From: Bryoerythrophyllum caledonicum
Lineage: Eukaryota > Streptophyta > Bryopsida > Pottiales > Pottiaceae
Length of the DNA: 64,000 nt
Assembly: GCA_963971425.1 (NCBI GenBank)
Contig: OZ020519.1
Location: 17,877,397 to 17,941,396 of the forward strand
Direction: 5' to 3'
How positions within the stretch are numbered: position 1 is the stretch's first letter; each line of letters opens with the position of its first letter. A model generated the notes under the pieces. The model saw only the letters and a list, made by a program, of their open reading frames with translations. It was not told the DNA's origin and made no database searches. Both the position numbers and the translations under genes were made by a program. Positions 44,395 through 55,903 of the stretch are shown here, one piece after another.

Positions 44395-44700
44395 TAAGGT
44401 GAACAACAAGAAGAACACGAACAGCCAGGGGAACATCAAGAAGAACACGACAAGCAAGGTGAATAGCAAGAGGAACATGAACAGCAAGAGGAACATGAAC
44501 AGCAAGAAAAACATGAACAGTTAGAGGAACACAACGAGCAAGGTGAACACGACAAGCAAGGTGAACAGTACGACAAGCAAGGTCACCTCTGGATCTCCCT
44601 GCTCGGTCCGGGCTGGAGATCAGGTAAGCACCAAGATCACGACGAGATCACGATGAAGAAGATCAGGACGATCAAGATGACCACCAGGGTGAGCAAGGTC
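44395..44700 (+). repeat. Degenerate minisatellite in element B
   Basis: Variants of GAACATGAACAGCAAGAG and GGTGAACACGACAAGCAA recur with about an 18-24 bp spacing. It occupies the same place (5' of the ORF) as the unrelated GC-rich array of element A. Confidence 0.65.
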
Positions 44701-44923
44701 TCCTCCGATGCAACCTGCTCGGTTGAGGTTCGTGGTTTGGGCTCGGCCCTAGGCTTCCCCTTAGCTCTATTAAGGTTTTGAAATAACCTTTTATTCTTCC
44801 TACCTTAATTCTATCTAATGGCTAATATTAGTTCTAGAATAATTCTAAAACTTGCCTATTATGGTTAACTATAACCACCTTATCTTCCTAACTAATTTTT
44901 TTTTGAAAATTCGTGGTACGACA

Positions 44924-47240
44924 CCGCATCCAGAAGGCCATCCGGATGTCGTAAAAGCTTAAGTCTAGGAGCAACAATCCACTTACCAGTTAGTAGAGTA
45001 GGGAGAGTGGTGTTCGGTCACTATAAGTTCCGAGCAGTGGGTGTTTAGCCAGTTAAAGTCACAAGGCAGTGGGAAATCCAGCCACTTACACAAAACGAGA
45101 TCAGTGGACTTCGGCCACTCGCTTCAAAACTCTAGGAGACTCTTCGAGAAGGAACAGAGACAAATCAAACGACCCTCCGGACTTCCGAAAGATATTTCCG
45201 GACGCCATTGAATAAATTCCGGACTCCAGAAGGATCCAGATCCGTAATACATAAGTAATGAGCATATCTAACCTTTAAACGATTGTTGTGGTAGTTTAGT
45301 AATTGGGAGTATTTAGAAAAGAAAATAAGGTCTCTGTGGAAACAAAACCGGAGCGGTTACTTTGGAAGCATTAAGTGTCGATTGGGTGCATTCCGGAGGA
45401 ATATTGTCTCTACAAACTGCAACAGGCATCAAGTCTAGAAAGTCGAGGGCTATGTAGACAGATTTTTTAGTTTTTACGTACGGTTTCTGAATTTTAGTGA
45501 AATTAGTCTACATAAATGTTCTAAAAGATGTAGAAGTATGAATAGTTAGAGTATAATGAAGTTGCAATCCTTAAAGGATTAGAGATTTGAAAAGACATTG
45601 GTCTACATGAAAGGTTTTAATTCTACAATGGAAGTTACAATTGTAGAAAAACTATCTTTTAACTGTAGAACTATATAGTCAGGAAAAACAACTATTTCCT
45701 ATGCCACACACAATGTTTAGAATTCGAGCGTAAGAGTGTGTGAGTCCTAGCCTAAGAGAAAGCTAGTATGTTAAGATTGGATGATCCTAAGTGATTTGCA
45801 CTCAAGAGAAGAGTGAAATTGTCTGTAGGATGTTTTGATTATATGTGATTAAGTGATACAAAAATTGTATACCTTTGTGAACTGCTTTTAAGAATAAAAA
45901 TTCAGAGTCAAATTATCTTACAAAGAAGGAATTTATTTGTAAAGAAAGTCTTGCAGTTTAAGTGTAAACGACGAATTGCTATAAGGATCATGGTTTATTA
46001 CAGTGGTATAATGTCGTAGCATGTAGGTTGGTAGGAATGATTCACGGATTGTGATCCTACGACCTAAATTATAAAACTATTTAAGTAGAATAAAAGGTGA
46101 TTTGTTCTACAGATAATAATAGTATAAATACAATTGGTGTACAGACTGTAGGAATTGTAGCATCATAAAGAGCTCTGAGCTATTGTCTTAGGATACTGCC
46201 TACACATACATGTGGTCATTGTAAGAGTAATCCTTAGTCGCTTCGAGTGTGGTGAGGCAAACCTAAAATTATATGATGGTGTGGAGACATACAACGTTAT
46301 TGGGAGCGGGATTTAGAAACTGAGTATGGTGGACTCCGCTGGCTAATAAGTATTTCTTACACCATAAAATGTATGACTGTTGCCTTGGAATTGTAGAATT
46401 CTAAGATTTATAGTGACAATTATAGAATTTAATGATAAATTAGCGTAGATTGAGCGATTGTTTATACAAGGATAACCCAATAACATAAAAATCTAAAGAA
46501 CTCCTTACAGAAATTAGAACTTTATCGAGTGACCTTAGTCATTAAACACTAGGCGAATCGACTCTCCCTAAGAAGAACAATCATACTACAGGGTTCTTGG
46601 GTTGTGTTCTTGAATCTTCACTTATAGAACTTTTTACAGTTACAATGGTGCCTACCACCAGAGCCCACCTAACTATGGTGGGGGATCTTAAGACCTAGTT
46701 GGATACCTAGAAAGTCCTTGGAGGGATGACATGTCGATTGTCACTAAGGCACGTGTAGAGAAGCACTTTATGTAGACAAGTATTTACCCTTGAAAGGAGG
46801 AAGTAGTTTTAATACACTAACCTATGTCTCGTGACCATTGGCTTAGTAAAGAGAGTAATAAGTTCCGATTGGTTTGCACTTGGCATTTTTTGAAACATAG
46901 TTACAGAAGAGGTGGCTTTCTAATAAAAAAACTCAAGTAACCCTTATGGTAGAGGCACCCAATTCTGATCACTTAAGCCAGTGCGGGACTCAAATGACAT
47001 TGTATGTCAAAAATATTTATGTAAAAATATGCGGAATTAGGAATGAAAGTCAACAAATATTTTTTCAAATTTAATCTCAAAGATTTGCAATTGATATAGA
47101 ATTTAGAAGCCCAAAAACCACCGGAGCCCATTATCAAACTCTAGAGTAGGTGAGATTTGGTGCCCTCCTTTGCCCAATGCCAATAAGTGAGAGCGAGTGA
47201 AAGAGAGAAGACATGCGATGGATAACCAAGTCATGGAGGT
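44924..47240. other. Old element remnant and AT-rich sequence, no gene
   Basis: To about 45450 the CCGGA-rich wording of the old element continues. Beyond that the sequence is AT-rich with no open frame I trust. Words such as GGTAGAGGCACCCAATTCTG (46949) recur at 47621 and inverted near 47490, marking small repeats. Confidence 0.45.
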
Positions 47241-47261
47241 ACCCAATGCCGATCGGCCTTG

Positions 47262-47817
47262 TTCAACTTTCGAGGCAAGGCCACCAATGAGAGGTCAATT
47301 GAGGTGGAGCAACCCAAAATTGCACACTTTGTAACCCAATGTCGATCATGATTAGGATTTTCACATTTTAAGGTATTGGTCTTGGGTCGCTTCATGCACC
47401 ATTTCATGCATTTATGAATTATATGCACCATTCTATACATACTCTACTGATTGAAATTGGGTGGCCTTTTGGAATTGGGTGCCTCTACTTTAAAGGATCA
47501 AATACATATTTGTCTCCTATGTACATTTGTTCATAGACTTTCAACATGGTAAATGTACAAAATTCCAAGGTAGCTAAAATTTGAAGAACCCTTTCAATTC
47601 CTTTGTAACACCAGCTAAGGTAGAGGCACTCAATTCTGATTGGCCACCCAATTCTAATGAATAGAATATGCATGGCATGGTGCATGCAGCGACCCAAAAT
47701 CGATAACTCAAAATCTGAAAACCCGAGTCATTATCGGCATTGGATCATGAAGTGTGCAATTTTGGGTCGCTCCACCTCAATTAAGCTCTCATTGGTGGCC
47801 TTGCCTTGAAAGTATTG
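47262..47817. repeat. Inverted repeat of about 75-80 bp, possible small transposon
   Basis: About 47264-47340 (CAAGGCCACCAATGAGAG ... GAGGTGGAGCAACCCAAAAT) is repeated in inverse orientation at about 47740-47817 with roughly 90% match by eye. The loop is about 400 bp and has no coding content. No target duplication identified. Confidence 0.6.
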
Positions 47818-47857
47818 AGCTACGGTTGGCATTATTGGCAGTTCTACGGGAGGCCTT

Positions 47858-48668
47858 AACACCTCAGGCACTCTTGAACGAGGGTAGGTCCTCCCGGTCT
47901 CACCGGGAAACACCACCAACACCACGCCGACTGTCTAAGAATTTCACTCTCATGGAGAACACAGCCAAGTTCTCCCGAGATGTCACCAACAATGTCCAGC
48001 ATATGGAGATGGAGCTTCTGGAGGCAAGGAGTCTTTAGAGGGTTCTCCGGAAGGTAATTGGAGTGGAAAAAATTGTAGACATCTTGGCTACAGCCCGGGA
48101 AGACCGGGAACAATTGATCAAAGTGAAGAAAGATCTCCGGACATCTCAGAAGGAGCATTTGGACACGAAGGTCAAGGCTCAAGAAACCATGGTAGCACTG
48201 ATCAAATTACTTGCTGGGCAAACGAGTGCCACCATGCCATTGCAAGCCTAAAGCCCACCCCGGAAGAAGAGAAGGTTTGTCTATAACAATTCTCTTTCTT
48301 CATAACAGGATGATCCACCCACTCAATGTCTAGTGAGTCGAGCAGATTCTCCATCTTCGAAGGAGTGGGGTTTAAAAGTCTATAAGAGATAACAAGGCCT
48401 CCCGTCAAAACCTCCCGGGAAGGAACCAATTTACCTTTCTTTCTCACAAACGGATTATTTGGTTGAGTCTTTGGTAGCTACGCTTGTTGATCCAGTGGAA
48501 ACTCCTCATGTATCGTTAGATAATTCCAATCTACTAATAGATACTCCCAATCCTCCGGTAGACCTCCCGGTTGAGACTTCCAATCTTTTGGTGTTTTCTC
48601 TTGACCATGTACACGTGGATACTCTCAAACTTCTAGTCAAATCCCCCTACGGATCAACCGGAAGATAA
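47858..48668 (+). pseudogene. Decayed coiled-coil ORF of a retroelement
   Basis: A run of charged helical sequence (MENTAKFSRDVTNNVQHMEM, VEKIVDILATAREDREQLIK, TKVKAQETMVALIKLLAGQ) with stops near 48037 and 48249 and a frame change, then PPRKKRR and a tail rich in Pro/Asp/Val. It recalls the coiled-coil part of the element A and 25.4-kb ORFs, but no block is long enough to prove it. CCGG-containing wording also fits those elements. Confidence 0.4.
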
Positions 48669-50170
48669 TTCTACTCATCCGGATGAGTCTTCCGGTTGAG
48701 TCTTTGATATATGTTATGTGTTATTGTTGATTTATCTTAACAGTTGATAGGATGTTGTTAAAGTTGCTAGATCTAAATTCTAGGGTGAGAGTAGTGATGT
48801 CGATGGGGCACCATTGTGCACCTGGTCACTACCACTTGAGTGATTCCTTTTGCTACTTACTTTTGTTAGGGAATGTTTTACTGGTCTCGGACCGGGAGTC
48901 TTCCGATTTATCGGTCAGCCGGTAATTCGACGGTGACTAGGCTGCCTTTGATTTTAGGATCTAGATGCTATTTTATCCTTTAGTGGATCTAGTTTTGGAA
49001 GGTAGCTATTGACATTTGTGCACTCTCTGGATGCCATTTCCACCTTTTAGAGATCTAGTTTTAGAGGGTAGCTAGTAGCTTTTGTGTAGTAAAGAGCCTT
49101 GGGCCCTTGTGTTAAGTATTCTTCTCTTTGTTTCTTTGCTTGTGTCTTGCCTTCATAGCTTGTGTCTAGAGTCATTGTTGAGCTTGTGTGAGTAGAGAGG
49201 GAGAGGGTTGAATCCTCTTAGTGAGTCTTTGCTAGAATGTGCTAGGTTGTGGCTTGTTGAATGTTATGTGATTGAATGTGAGTTGAGGCTTCTAGAGGGA
49301 GTAAAATATCCAAGCTAGATGGTGGAGTAAGATCCACGATCTACTTTAGACCCTTGACCGGTAGGACCGGGAAGAGTTGCTTATCAGATGGAATCCGGAA
49401 AGCCTACGGATATTTATGATAGCCTTCTTTAAGTGGAAAGTGTTTGGATTGGTGGAGAGGAGCGGTGATATCCCCCCTCTTGGTACACCGGGAGAGATCC
49501 CGGCTAAGCTTGAGTCCGGAGTATTTCGGGGTTCCTATCCTTATAGTGGATAAGGTCCCTTGATCCCCGTAGAAGGTTGTCTTGCTTATGTGATTTGCTT
49601 AGCATTAGACTCTTGTGATTCTTGTATCTTCCTTGTTGATTCATTGGTTGTGGTTGTAGTTGGAACCCGGCTTTGCGTTACCAATTTATCGGGACTATTT
49701 TCCAGTAGATTGTGAAGGCTGGTAAACTAGCTGCAATCTTTAAACTCTTTCCAGGTGTAGAGTTAGATTGTGGATATTGTGGCCTCTAGACTGCGAGAAT
49801 GGAGGGCAGTGACTTTTTGGGCACTATAGAATAGAGTTTAAACTAAGCTGATGTAGAATAGAATTTAAACTAAACACTTGTGGTTATTTGTTACGGGTCA
49901 CTGAGGTACCGGGGAAGCCATGCTCCGGGATGTGCTAAAGTATTGAGTGTGAGTTGTCCTTAGATTTAGAGAGTTTGACACACGATAAAAATCCTTGGTA
50001 ACGATCTGGATAGGTGGGCTTGCTTAAGGCTAATTTTGGTTAACTCTGAGAATTACGAACTACTAGACTACGACACCTCTTATAGACTTTTACACCCCAC
50101 TTCTTGGAAGAGGGAGAACTCGCTCAACTCACTGGACATTGAGTGGGTGGATCATCATCTTCTAAAGAAA
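48285..50170. repeat. Inverted repeat pair of about 100 bp, 1.7 kb apart
   Basis: About 48285-48393 (GATCCACCCACTCAATGTC ... AAAAGTCTATAAGAG) recurs inverted at about 50070-50170 (CTCTTATAGACTTTTACACC ... GAGTGGGTGGATCATC). Between them, 48.7-50.0 kb, I see no gene; two loose repeats of a CTAGTTTTRGARGGTAGCTA word occur near 48990 and 49070. Confidence 0.55.
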
Positions 50171-50289
50171 GAGAACTGGTATTCGGTACCCCCTTCTTGC
50201 TCGCTGGACTCGCTTTTCTCTTGGGTCTCAACAATACCGCCTTTTTGCTCGTAATACCCGCTTTTCGCTCGTTGGTACCCTGCTGCTGG

Positions 50290-50470
50290 TTGATACCTTG
50301 CTGCTGGTTGGTACCCTGATATTGGTTGGTACCTTGTTGTTGGTTGGTACCCTGCTGCTAGTTGGTACCCTGCTGCTAGTTGGTACCTTGCTATTGGTTA
50401 GTACCCTGCTGCTGGTTGGTACCTTGCTGCTGGGTTGGTACCCTGCTCTTAGTTGGTACCGGGTTGATAC
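50290..50470 (+). repeat. 18-bp tandem array with GGTACC core
   Basis: GGTACCCTGCTGCTAGTT and variants repeat about nine times. 18 is a multiple of 3, so the array yields a Leu/Val/Gly/Thr-repeat ORF that is not a credible gene. The GGTACC palindrome recurs in each unit. Confidence 0.8.
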
Positions 50471-50834
50471 CCTCCAATATCCAGTATCCGGTTGGTACCC
50501 GGTACTAGCCGGTTTATCAACCGGTGCTTTTATTTATTTATTTATTTTTCTTTTCTTATCTTTTCCTTTTCATTTTCGTATAAAATTAAATTTTTAGTCT
50601 TTCGAAGTAAGAATTTAAATTTTCTACAACGAATAAAGTAGAAAGAAAATCTAAACAACTAAACTGAAAAGAAATACTAATAAATAGGCTATCTACTTGA
50701 TGAAGACTTTGTCTAGCCAAATTAGTTTTTAGTGGTGAATTGGGCTTTTGTCTTGGAGATCCTTCCCAGCATTCTTTTCAGGTTTTACCAGTATAACCCT
50801 AGTGGTTTTAAGGCCCGATTATATCACCACTATA

Positions 50835-52207
50835 CACTATAAGAAACCCGTGATTTTTGTGACGTTAGCTGTGATCAAGTGTGTTTTTCAAAACATGTTT
50901 TCGCGAACGGGCCGAGCCCTGGGCTCTCAGATTCTGGTGGATGTTGCACCAAACATGGAAAAATTGGCGGAAAAACGCAGAGATGTTAGCATATACGTAT
51001 TCGTTTTGCGGGACGTCCTAGTGAACATAGTCATGTTTTAGACAACGTCCTCAGAAAGGTGACAGTGCCACGTCGGCATGTGCTTTCAGTTTGACTGTGG
51101 CTTCACTGTGAGTAACTTTGAGATTGTTACTGCAATCTCCTGTAAAACACTGTCCAACGGTTAAAACACAGTGGAGATGAGCTGACCCCCTACAAAAATA
51201 AAAACGTGGATGTCGTTACTGACATCACAAAAAACGTGGATGTCCTTACTGACATCACAAAAAACATGTTTGAGCCACGTATACAAGGTAGAAATTGGAT
51301 TCTTTTTAAAATGTTTGTGCCACGTATGCAAGGTTGAAATCAACTGCCACGTAGGCAAAGAGGATGTTGGAACAGACGCCTGGATGGACGTGTACTGTGA
51401 CATTTTAATGTTTATGCTAACACCATGACAAATCCAAAAATCCCATATGGATTGTCACCACTTGTGCATCCCATTGTGTATATATATAAGGCCTTCTCTC
51501 CTGTCTCATCACACTTGAATCAAGAGTGATTTACTTTCGTCCATCTATTTGGATGAATTTGAATTACCCTTCAAACTTAAAGTGATATGGTACTTTTTGA
51601 TGACATGGCGCTTCTTTTTGGTGACATGGCACTTGCTTTTGTTGACTTGGTGCTTGCTTTTGGTGACTTCCATCTCAACGAACGTCACAGAAAACGTCAT
51701 AACGAACGTCACAGAAAACATACCGTGTTAGAAATGACGTCCCAATTTACACTGTCCACAATTAATTATTGCATTAAACTATGTTGATTGGACATGCCAC
51801 GTCATATTTTAAAAAGTGACACATCATATTTTAAAGGTGCCACATCATAAAATGGCGGGTCCACGTATGCAAGCCTAGTCACAATCGTATGCCACGTCAT
51901 GCGCCACATCATGGGCCACATTACCAAGGGCCCGGATGAAAAAGTTGGGGATGTGGCACTGCCCGTCCACGTGGCGATGACGTGGACGCGATGTGGCAGC
52001 CACATGGCAAATTTTTAACACCTTCAACCCCCAAGTTTTTGTGATGTTTTTAAAAAACGTGGGCTTGTTTTTTGAGATTTTGGCATGTTTTTCGCATGTC
52101 AATTATGACGGATTTTTTTAGACGTCAACGTTGACGTGCCGGATGCTGCACAAAACATAATTGCACGTTAGTTGCCCTGTCACAAAAAACACGGGTTTCT
52201 TATAGTG
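50835..52207. mobile_element. CACTA-type non-autonomous transposon, copy 2 (1373 bp)
   Basis: Same terminal repeats and interior as 21933-23293, in the same orientation. Flanked by a different 3-bp duplication, ATA (50832-50834 and 52208-52210), so it is an independent insertion and not a segmental copy. Differences from copy 1 are scattered substitutions and a few small indels. No transposase. Confidence 0.92.
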
Positions 52208-52210
52208 ATA

Positions 52211-53530
52211 ACACTAATTAACTAGTTAAGCATTCACCTACTTTCACTAATTATTTTATAACCTACTTCTACGTATTATTGTACTAAATACTTTACCGGT
52301 TATCTAAGCTAATAATGACAATTTTAGCTAATTTTTTTGGTAGGGGCAACCAACTGGGAGTTTCAGACTTCCACAAAAAGCTAGGACACTTTCACAAAAC
52401 ATGTATAATTCTTAAAGAGGCACTTATATGATCTATTGCTAAAGATCCATAGATGGAATTTAATGCTTTTGTATAATCAAGAATCAATTGCATTTGTAGC
52501 TACAAGGTTTGTCATTGCAATAATTTGATGCTTTTGTAGAATCATGGATGTTATTTGATCCACTTTTCTTGACCAAGAGACATACAAGACCACATGAATA
52601 TATGACAAGTGTGGACAATGGATTTTGAAGACCCACTTAGATATCCAACATCTCTTACTTCATCTTCTTGTTTTTAAACATATTCTTTGGCTTAACTATA
52701 TTATTGTTAGAGCCAAGAGCCATGAGCAATGGCCAATGAGCATAGATTATTTGAGCAGTGAGAGATATTTTAGGATTTGCCTCCAAATATAGAAAAATTC
52801 TCCTAAAATAATTCCATTTAAATAAATTTATCAATATTATTATTTTTGGATAATTTTTTATGCATATATTCATGGATTTAAAATCGATGTTGGAATTTTA
52901 GGATCTTTTGGGATTGACTTGAAGTACCATTAGTCTTCTATATTACGCATAGGTTGAAAGTGGTCAAGGGTGAGTTATAGAGATAGTAGTAGTTGGAAAT
53001 CTAGAATTTAGTGTAGTAGGGTATAGGGACTTTTGGTCGGGGCCATGGACTGCTAAGAGAGCTCTGTATTTTCTGATGAGGAGTGTTGCAAGGAGTTATT
53101 GTCAAGGAAGGGTGTATGGGAGTAAGTGCAGGCTGGTCTTATCGGGAGTCCCCACATACCTTGGATTTGAGTCTAAACGTATAGGTTATGGTAGAACGAA
53201 TGTTGAAAAGGACTCAAGGGACTAGATCTACGGAAGTGAGGTTTGAACACTGTTGATAAAAGAGACGATATATGACGAAGTAGGCTGAAAGCATGAGAAC
53301 TTGGTATTGGCTTACAGATCAAGGGTAGATCCGTAAAGAGGTATTATGAAAGCATGTGAACTCCGTGTTGGCTAATAGATCTAGCCCCCTCTCGAGCGTT
53401 TCAAGTTGATCTAATCCATATCTAGCTCTTCGTTAACAGAAGGAGGGCTATTGTCCACACAAACTCCTTTGTACACTTCAACCCAGTACCCACTCTAGCT
53501 AAGATTGAAAATTTCAAGCATCCAAGCGTA
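52211..53530. other. No gene recognised
   Basis: AT-rich to about 52.9 kb, then mixed sequence with short repeats such as GAAAGCATGNGAACT (near 53287 and 53346). No coding frame or repeat boundary supported. Confidence 0.45.
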
Positions 53531-55158
53531 CCGTTGTCGAGTAGCGAGAGTTTTTCTTTGGAAAATCGCGGAGATCCTAGCTGCTGCTAGAAATGATTTG
53601 AGAACAAAGATTGTCTCCAAATAAATCTCTAGTCTTGACCACCAAATCCTCTTGTGTTCAAATCTTTAATCTTCATTCTTCAATCTTCAATCTTCAAACT
53701 CCTCCCCGTTGGCCTATCATGTCGTGGCTCTAAAGGGTTAAGGGTAAAGGTAGGTGATAAGAAACCACGGCCTCGGACGGGTAAAACGGGACGGCCAAAC
53801 CACGAGCTGACCGTCCGAAAGATTGGCTCCTAAACTTCAAACCCACGGTGACCAACAATCGCGCCTCACCGGTGGGAACAACCTAAACACGACCGTGTGG
53901 GCAATTAACCCCACTTCGCCGCAACAAAGTTTACGAAGCAGAATTGAAAAACAACTAGCCTCCAAAACCGGCTGGGAATAACAAATAAAGACAACGAGCC
54001 TCCAAAGCCGGCTAGGAATAACAAAGCCACAAGCCACAACACGCGAGTCTTCTAGTCTTCTTATCTTCAAGTCTTCATGTCTTCTTATCTTCAAGTCTTG
54101 AAGTGTTCAAAAACACAAAAGACCTCTCAAAGTTCTTGTCCACACTAGCTGCGAGCTTCCGATCAATACCACAAATGATTTGAGCCGCCAAATGCCAAGT
54201 ACTATAGCTTTTTGGAAAGCTGGTGCAATAAGCTGATACCCTCCAAAATCTCAGGTTATTCTAAACTACCTTCTAAAAGTTATGGAGGTTCAAAGTTTGT
54301 GCCTTCTTATGTCGATGACAGCAAACCCTCTCCAACTTCGGCGGCTATAACTTCTATATTACTATTCTAAATGAGCCGTATAATAGCTTTATAGAAAGCT
54401 AATTTAATAAGCTACAACTCCTCTAAATTTCACTTCAAACTAATCTACTCACTAAAAGTTGTGTAAGCTTAAAACTCACGCCTCCCCACTTCCAAGACGG
54501 CAGAACTCTCCTCTACTTAGATGGCTATAACTTTTTCATAGCGCATCTAAATGAGTTGAGTGATAGCTTCTTAGAAAGCTAATACAATGAGAAATGCTTC
54601 TCTCAAATTTCAAGTCCTAACACAAAGTATCGAAGCCGTGGTGAAGGCCCGAAGTTGCTGCTCCTCTAATTGGGTAGCGGCCAACTACTCCTCACTCAAT
54701 CTCTCATAACTTTTGCGTATGAACTCCAAATTGAAAAAAAACACCGCTCAAAGAAGCGCAACTTCACAAGGAACAACTTCACAAATTTTCATAACATTCT
54801 CATGAAAAACGAGTACACACCGCCCGATCTCCTTCTCGGGAATTTTCTCACAGCACTCTCTACACACCAAGAAGAAAAGAGAGTCGCCCCCCCTTATCCT
54901 TCCACATCAGCCCATGTCTAAGCCACATGGGCATCTAAAGCCTATTGGTTAACTTCCAAAAGCACTCTTAAGTCTATCAAGATAAGATAGGAAAGAACCC
55001 CAACCATTGGGCTTCAAAAGGTGAAGTTCCAAAAGAATTCTAAGACGGTCAAACCTTTTCTTAGTTTCTTTTCTTTTTCTTTCTTGGATCTTGATCTAAC
55101 ATAAACATAAACACATAACAAACTCCTATATTAACAACTGAATGGATTCTACCTTTAT

Positions 55159-55581
55159 CTAACCGAATAAAAACTCTAGAATTTGACGGAGCACCGCAGA
55201 AACATAACTCGTTCTCCGTTCATCGCTTAAGTAAGTCAGCGGCCCTCGAAGCCAAAGACGGTGGCCCATCTCATTAGAAAAGCGACTCACCATTTGGCCT
55301 TCATCGGTATTTTCAAAACACCCTTCAAACACCATCTGACGGCCACCCGTCAATGAAGCTTCAGCCTCCAATACAATCACTAGAGCTCTCGCGTCCGGTT
55401 GTAGATTCACAAATGCAAATTGCCGCAGACTTGGATCTGGACGTGGTTGAACACGACGCTCGGAAGGCCCCGCTTCATCTCGCACTCGCCGTCTGGAAGT
55501 TGATGGCTGAGAAGATTGAAACGGATCCTCCGGTAATTGCGATAACGACAACTCCCACTCATCTGGGTCTTGAGAATCCAT
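55159..55581 (-). CDS. LTR-encoded protein, about 140 aa (diverged homologue)
   Basis: ATG at 55581 in the same context (TTGATAGT before the ATG) as the family 1 copies. Conserved blocks: SQDPDEWE, SQPSTSRRR, EAGPSERRVQPR, LVIVLE, VFEGCFENT, EGQMVSRFSN, GHRLWLRGPL, AVLRQILEFL. The differences fall mostly in the linker after QPR and around LEAEASLTGG. The frame is intact in a solo LTR that is otherwise well diverged, which supports a selected function before this copy was stranded. Function unknown. Confidence 0.7.
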   Translation of the reverse strand: MDSQDPDEWELSLSQLPEDPFQSSQPSTSRRRVRDEAGPSERRVQPRPDPSLRQFAFVNLQPDARALVIVLEAEASLTGGRQMVFEGCFENTDEGQMVSRFSNEMGHRLWLRGPLTYLSDERRTSYVSAVLRQILEFLFG

Positions 55582-55828
55582 ACTATCAACTCTAAGCAAT
55601 CCAAGCTATTGGCTTGAAGCAAAACATGTGAGGCAAAGAAACTATCTTCCTTTTTATATCTCTCAGTAACTTCTTTAAGAAGCTTGCCTTCACTAAATTA
55701 CTCAAATAGCCATAAATAATTCTATTTACTAAAAGTAGCCCGCATCAAAAGATCTGGCTAAAGGACAAGGTCGCGACATTGTACAGTCCCTCAACAGTTG
55801 TATAAAGCCGCCTTAAGTCCACTAATGG

Positions 55829-55903
55829 TCGCCAAGTTGCGGACTTGGTTGGCTATCAAGGTCCGTTGATTGTTGCCTGCCGGTTCCGGGTTCGAGCTTT
55901 ATC
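55829..55903 (+). other. tRNA-like module in the diverged LTR (antisense to the LTR)
   Basis: ACTTGGTTGGCTATCAAGG resembles an A box and CCGGGTTCGAGCTTT a B box. The segment aligns with the family 1 module at 5437-5512. Not a complete tRNA by eye. Confidence 0.5.

Larger units (their letters stand above)
40894..44923 (-). mobile_element. Element B: 4.0-kb relative of element A, inverted
   Basis: Ends TGTCGTAGTACGTG (left) and CGTGGTACGACA (right), the reverse of the element A ends. Same content in reverse: leader with one degenerate 37-bp unit, TATA (41991-42000), ORF remnant (42205-44176), then a short minisatellite (about 44395-44700). The flanks are CCGTG and CCGCA, which would match as CCGCG with one C-to-T change at a CpG on each strand; so the 5-bp duplication is probable but not exact. 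Confidence 0.72.

Noticed and set aside
50298-50597. Leu/Val/Gly repeat ORF resembling a membrane protein
   Set aside because: It is a translation of an 18-bp GGTACC-containing array and ends in AT-rich non-coding DNA.
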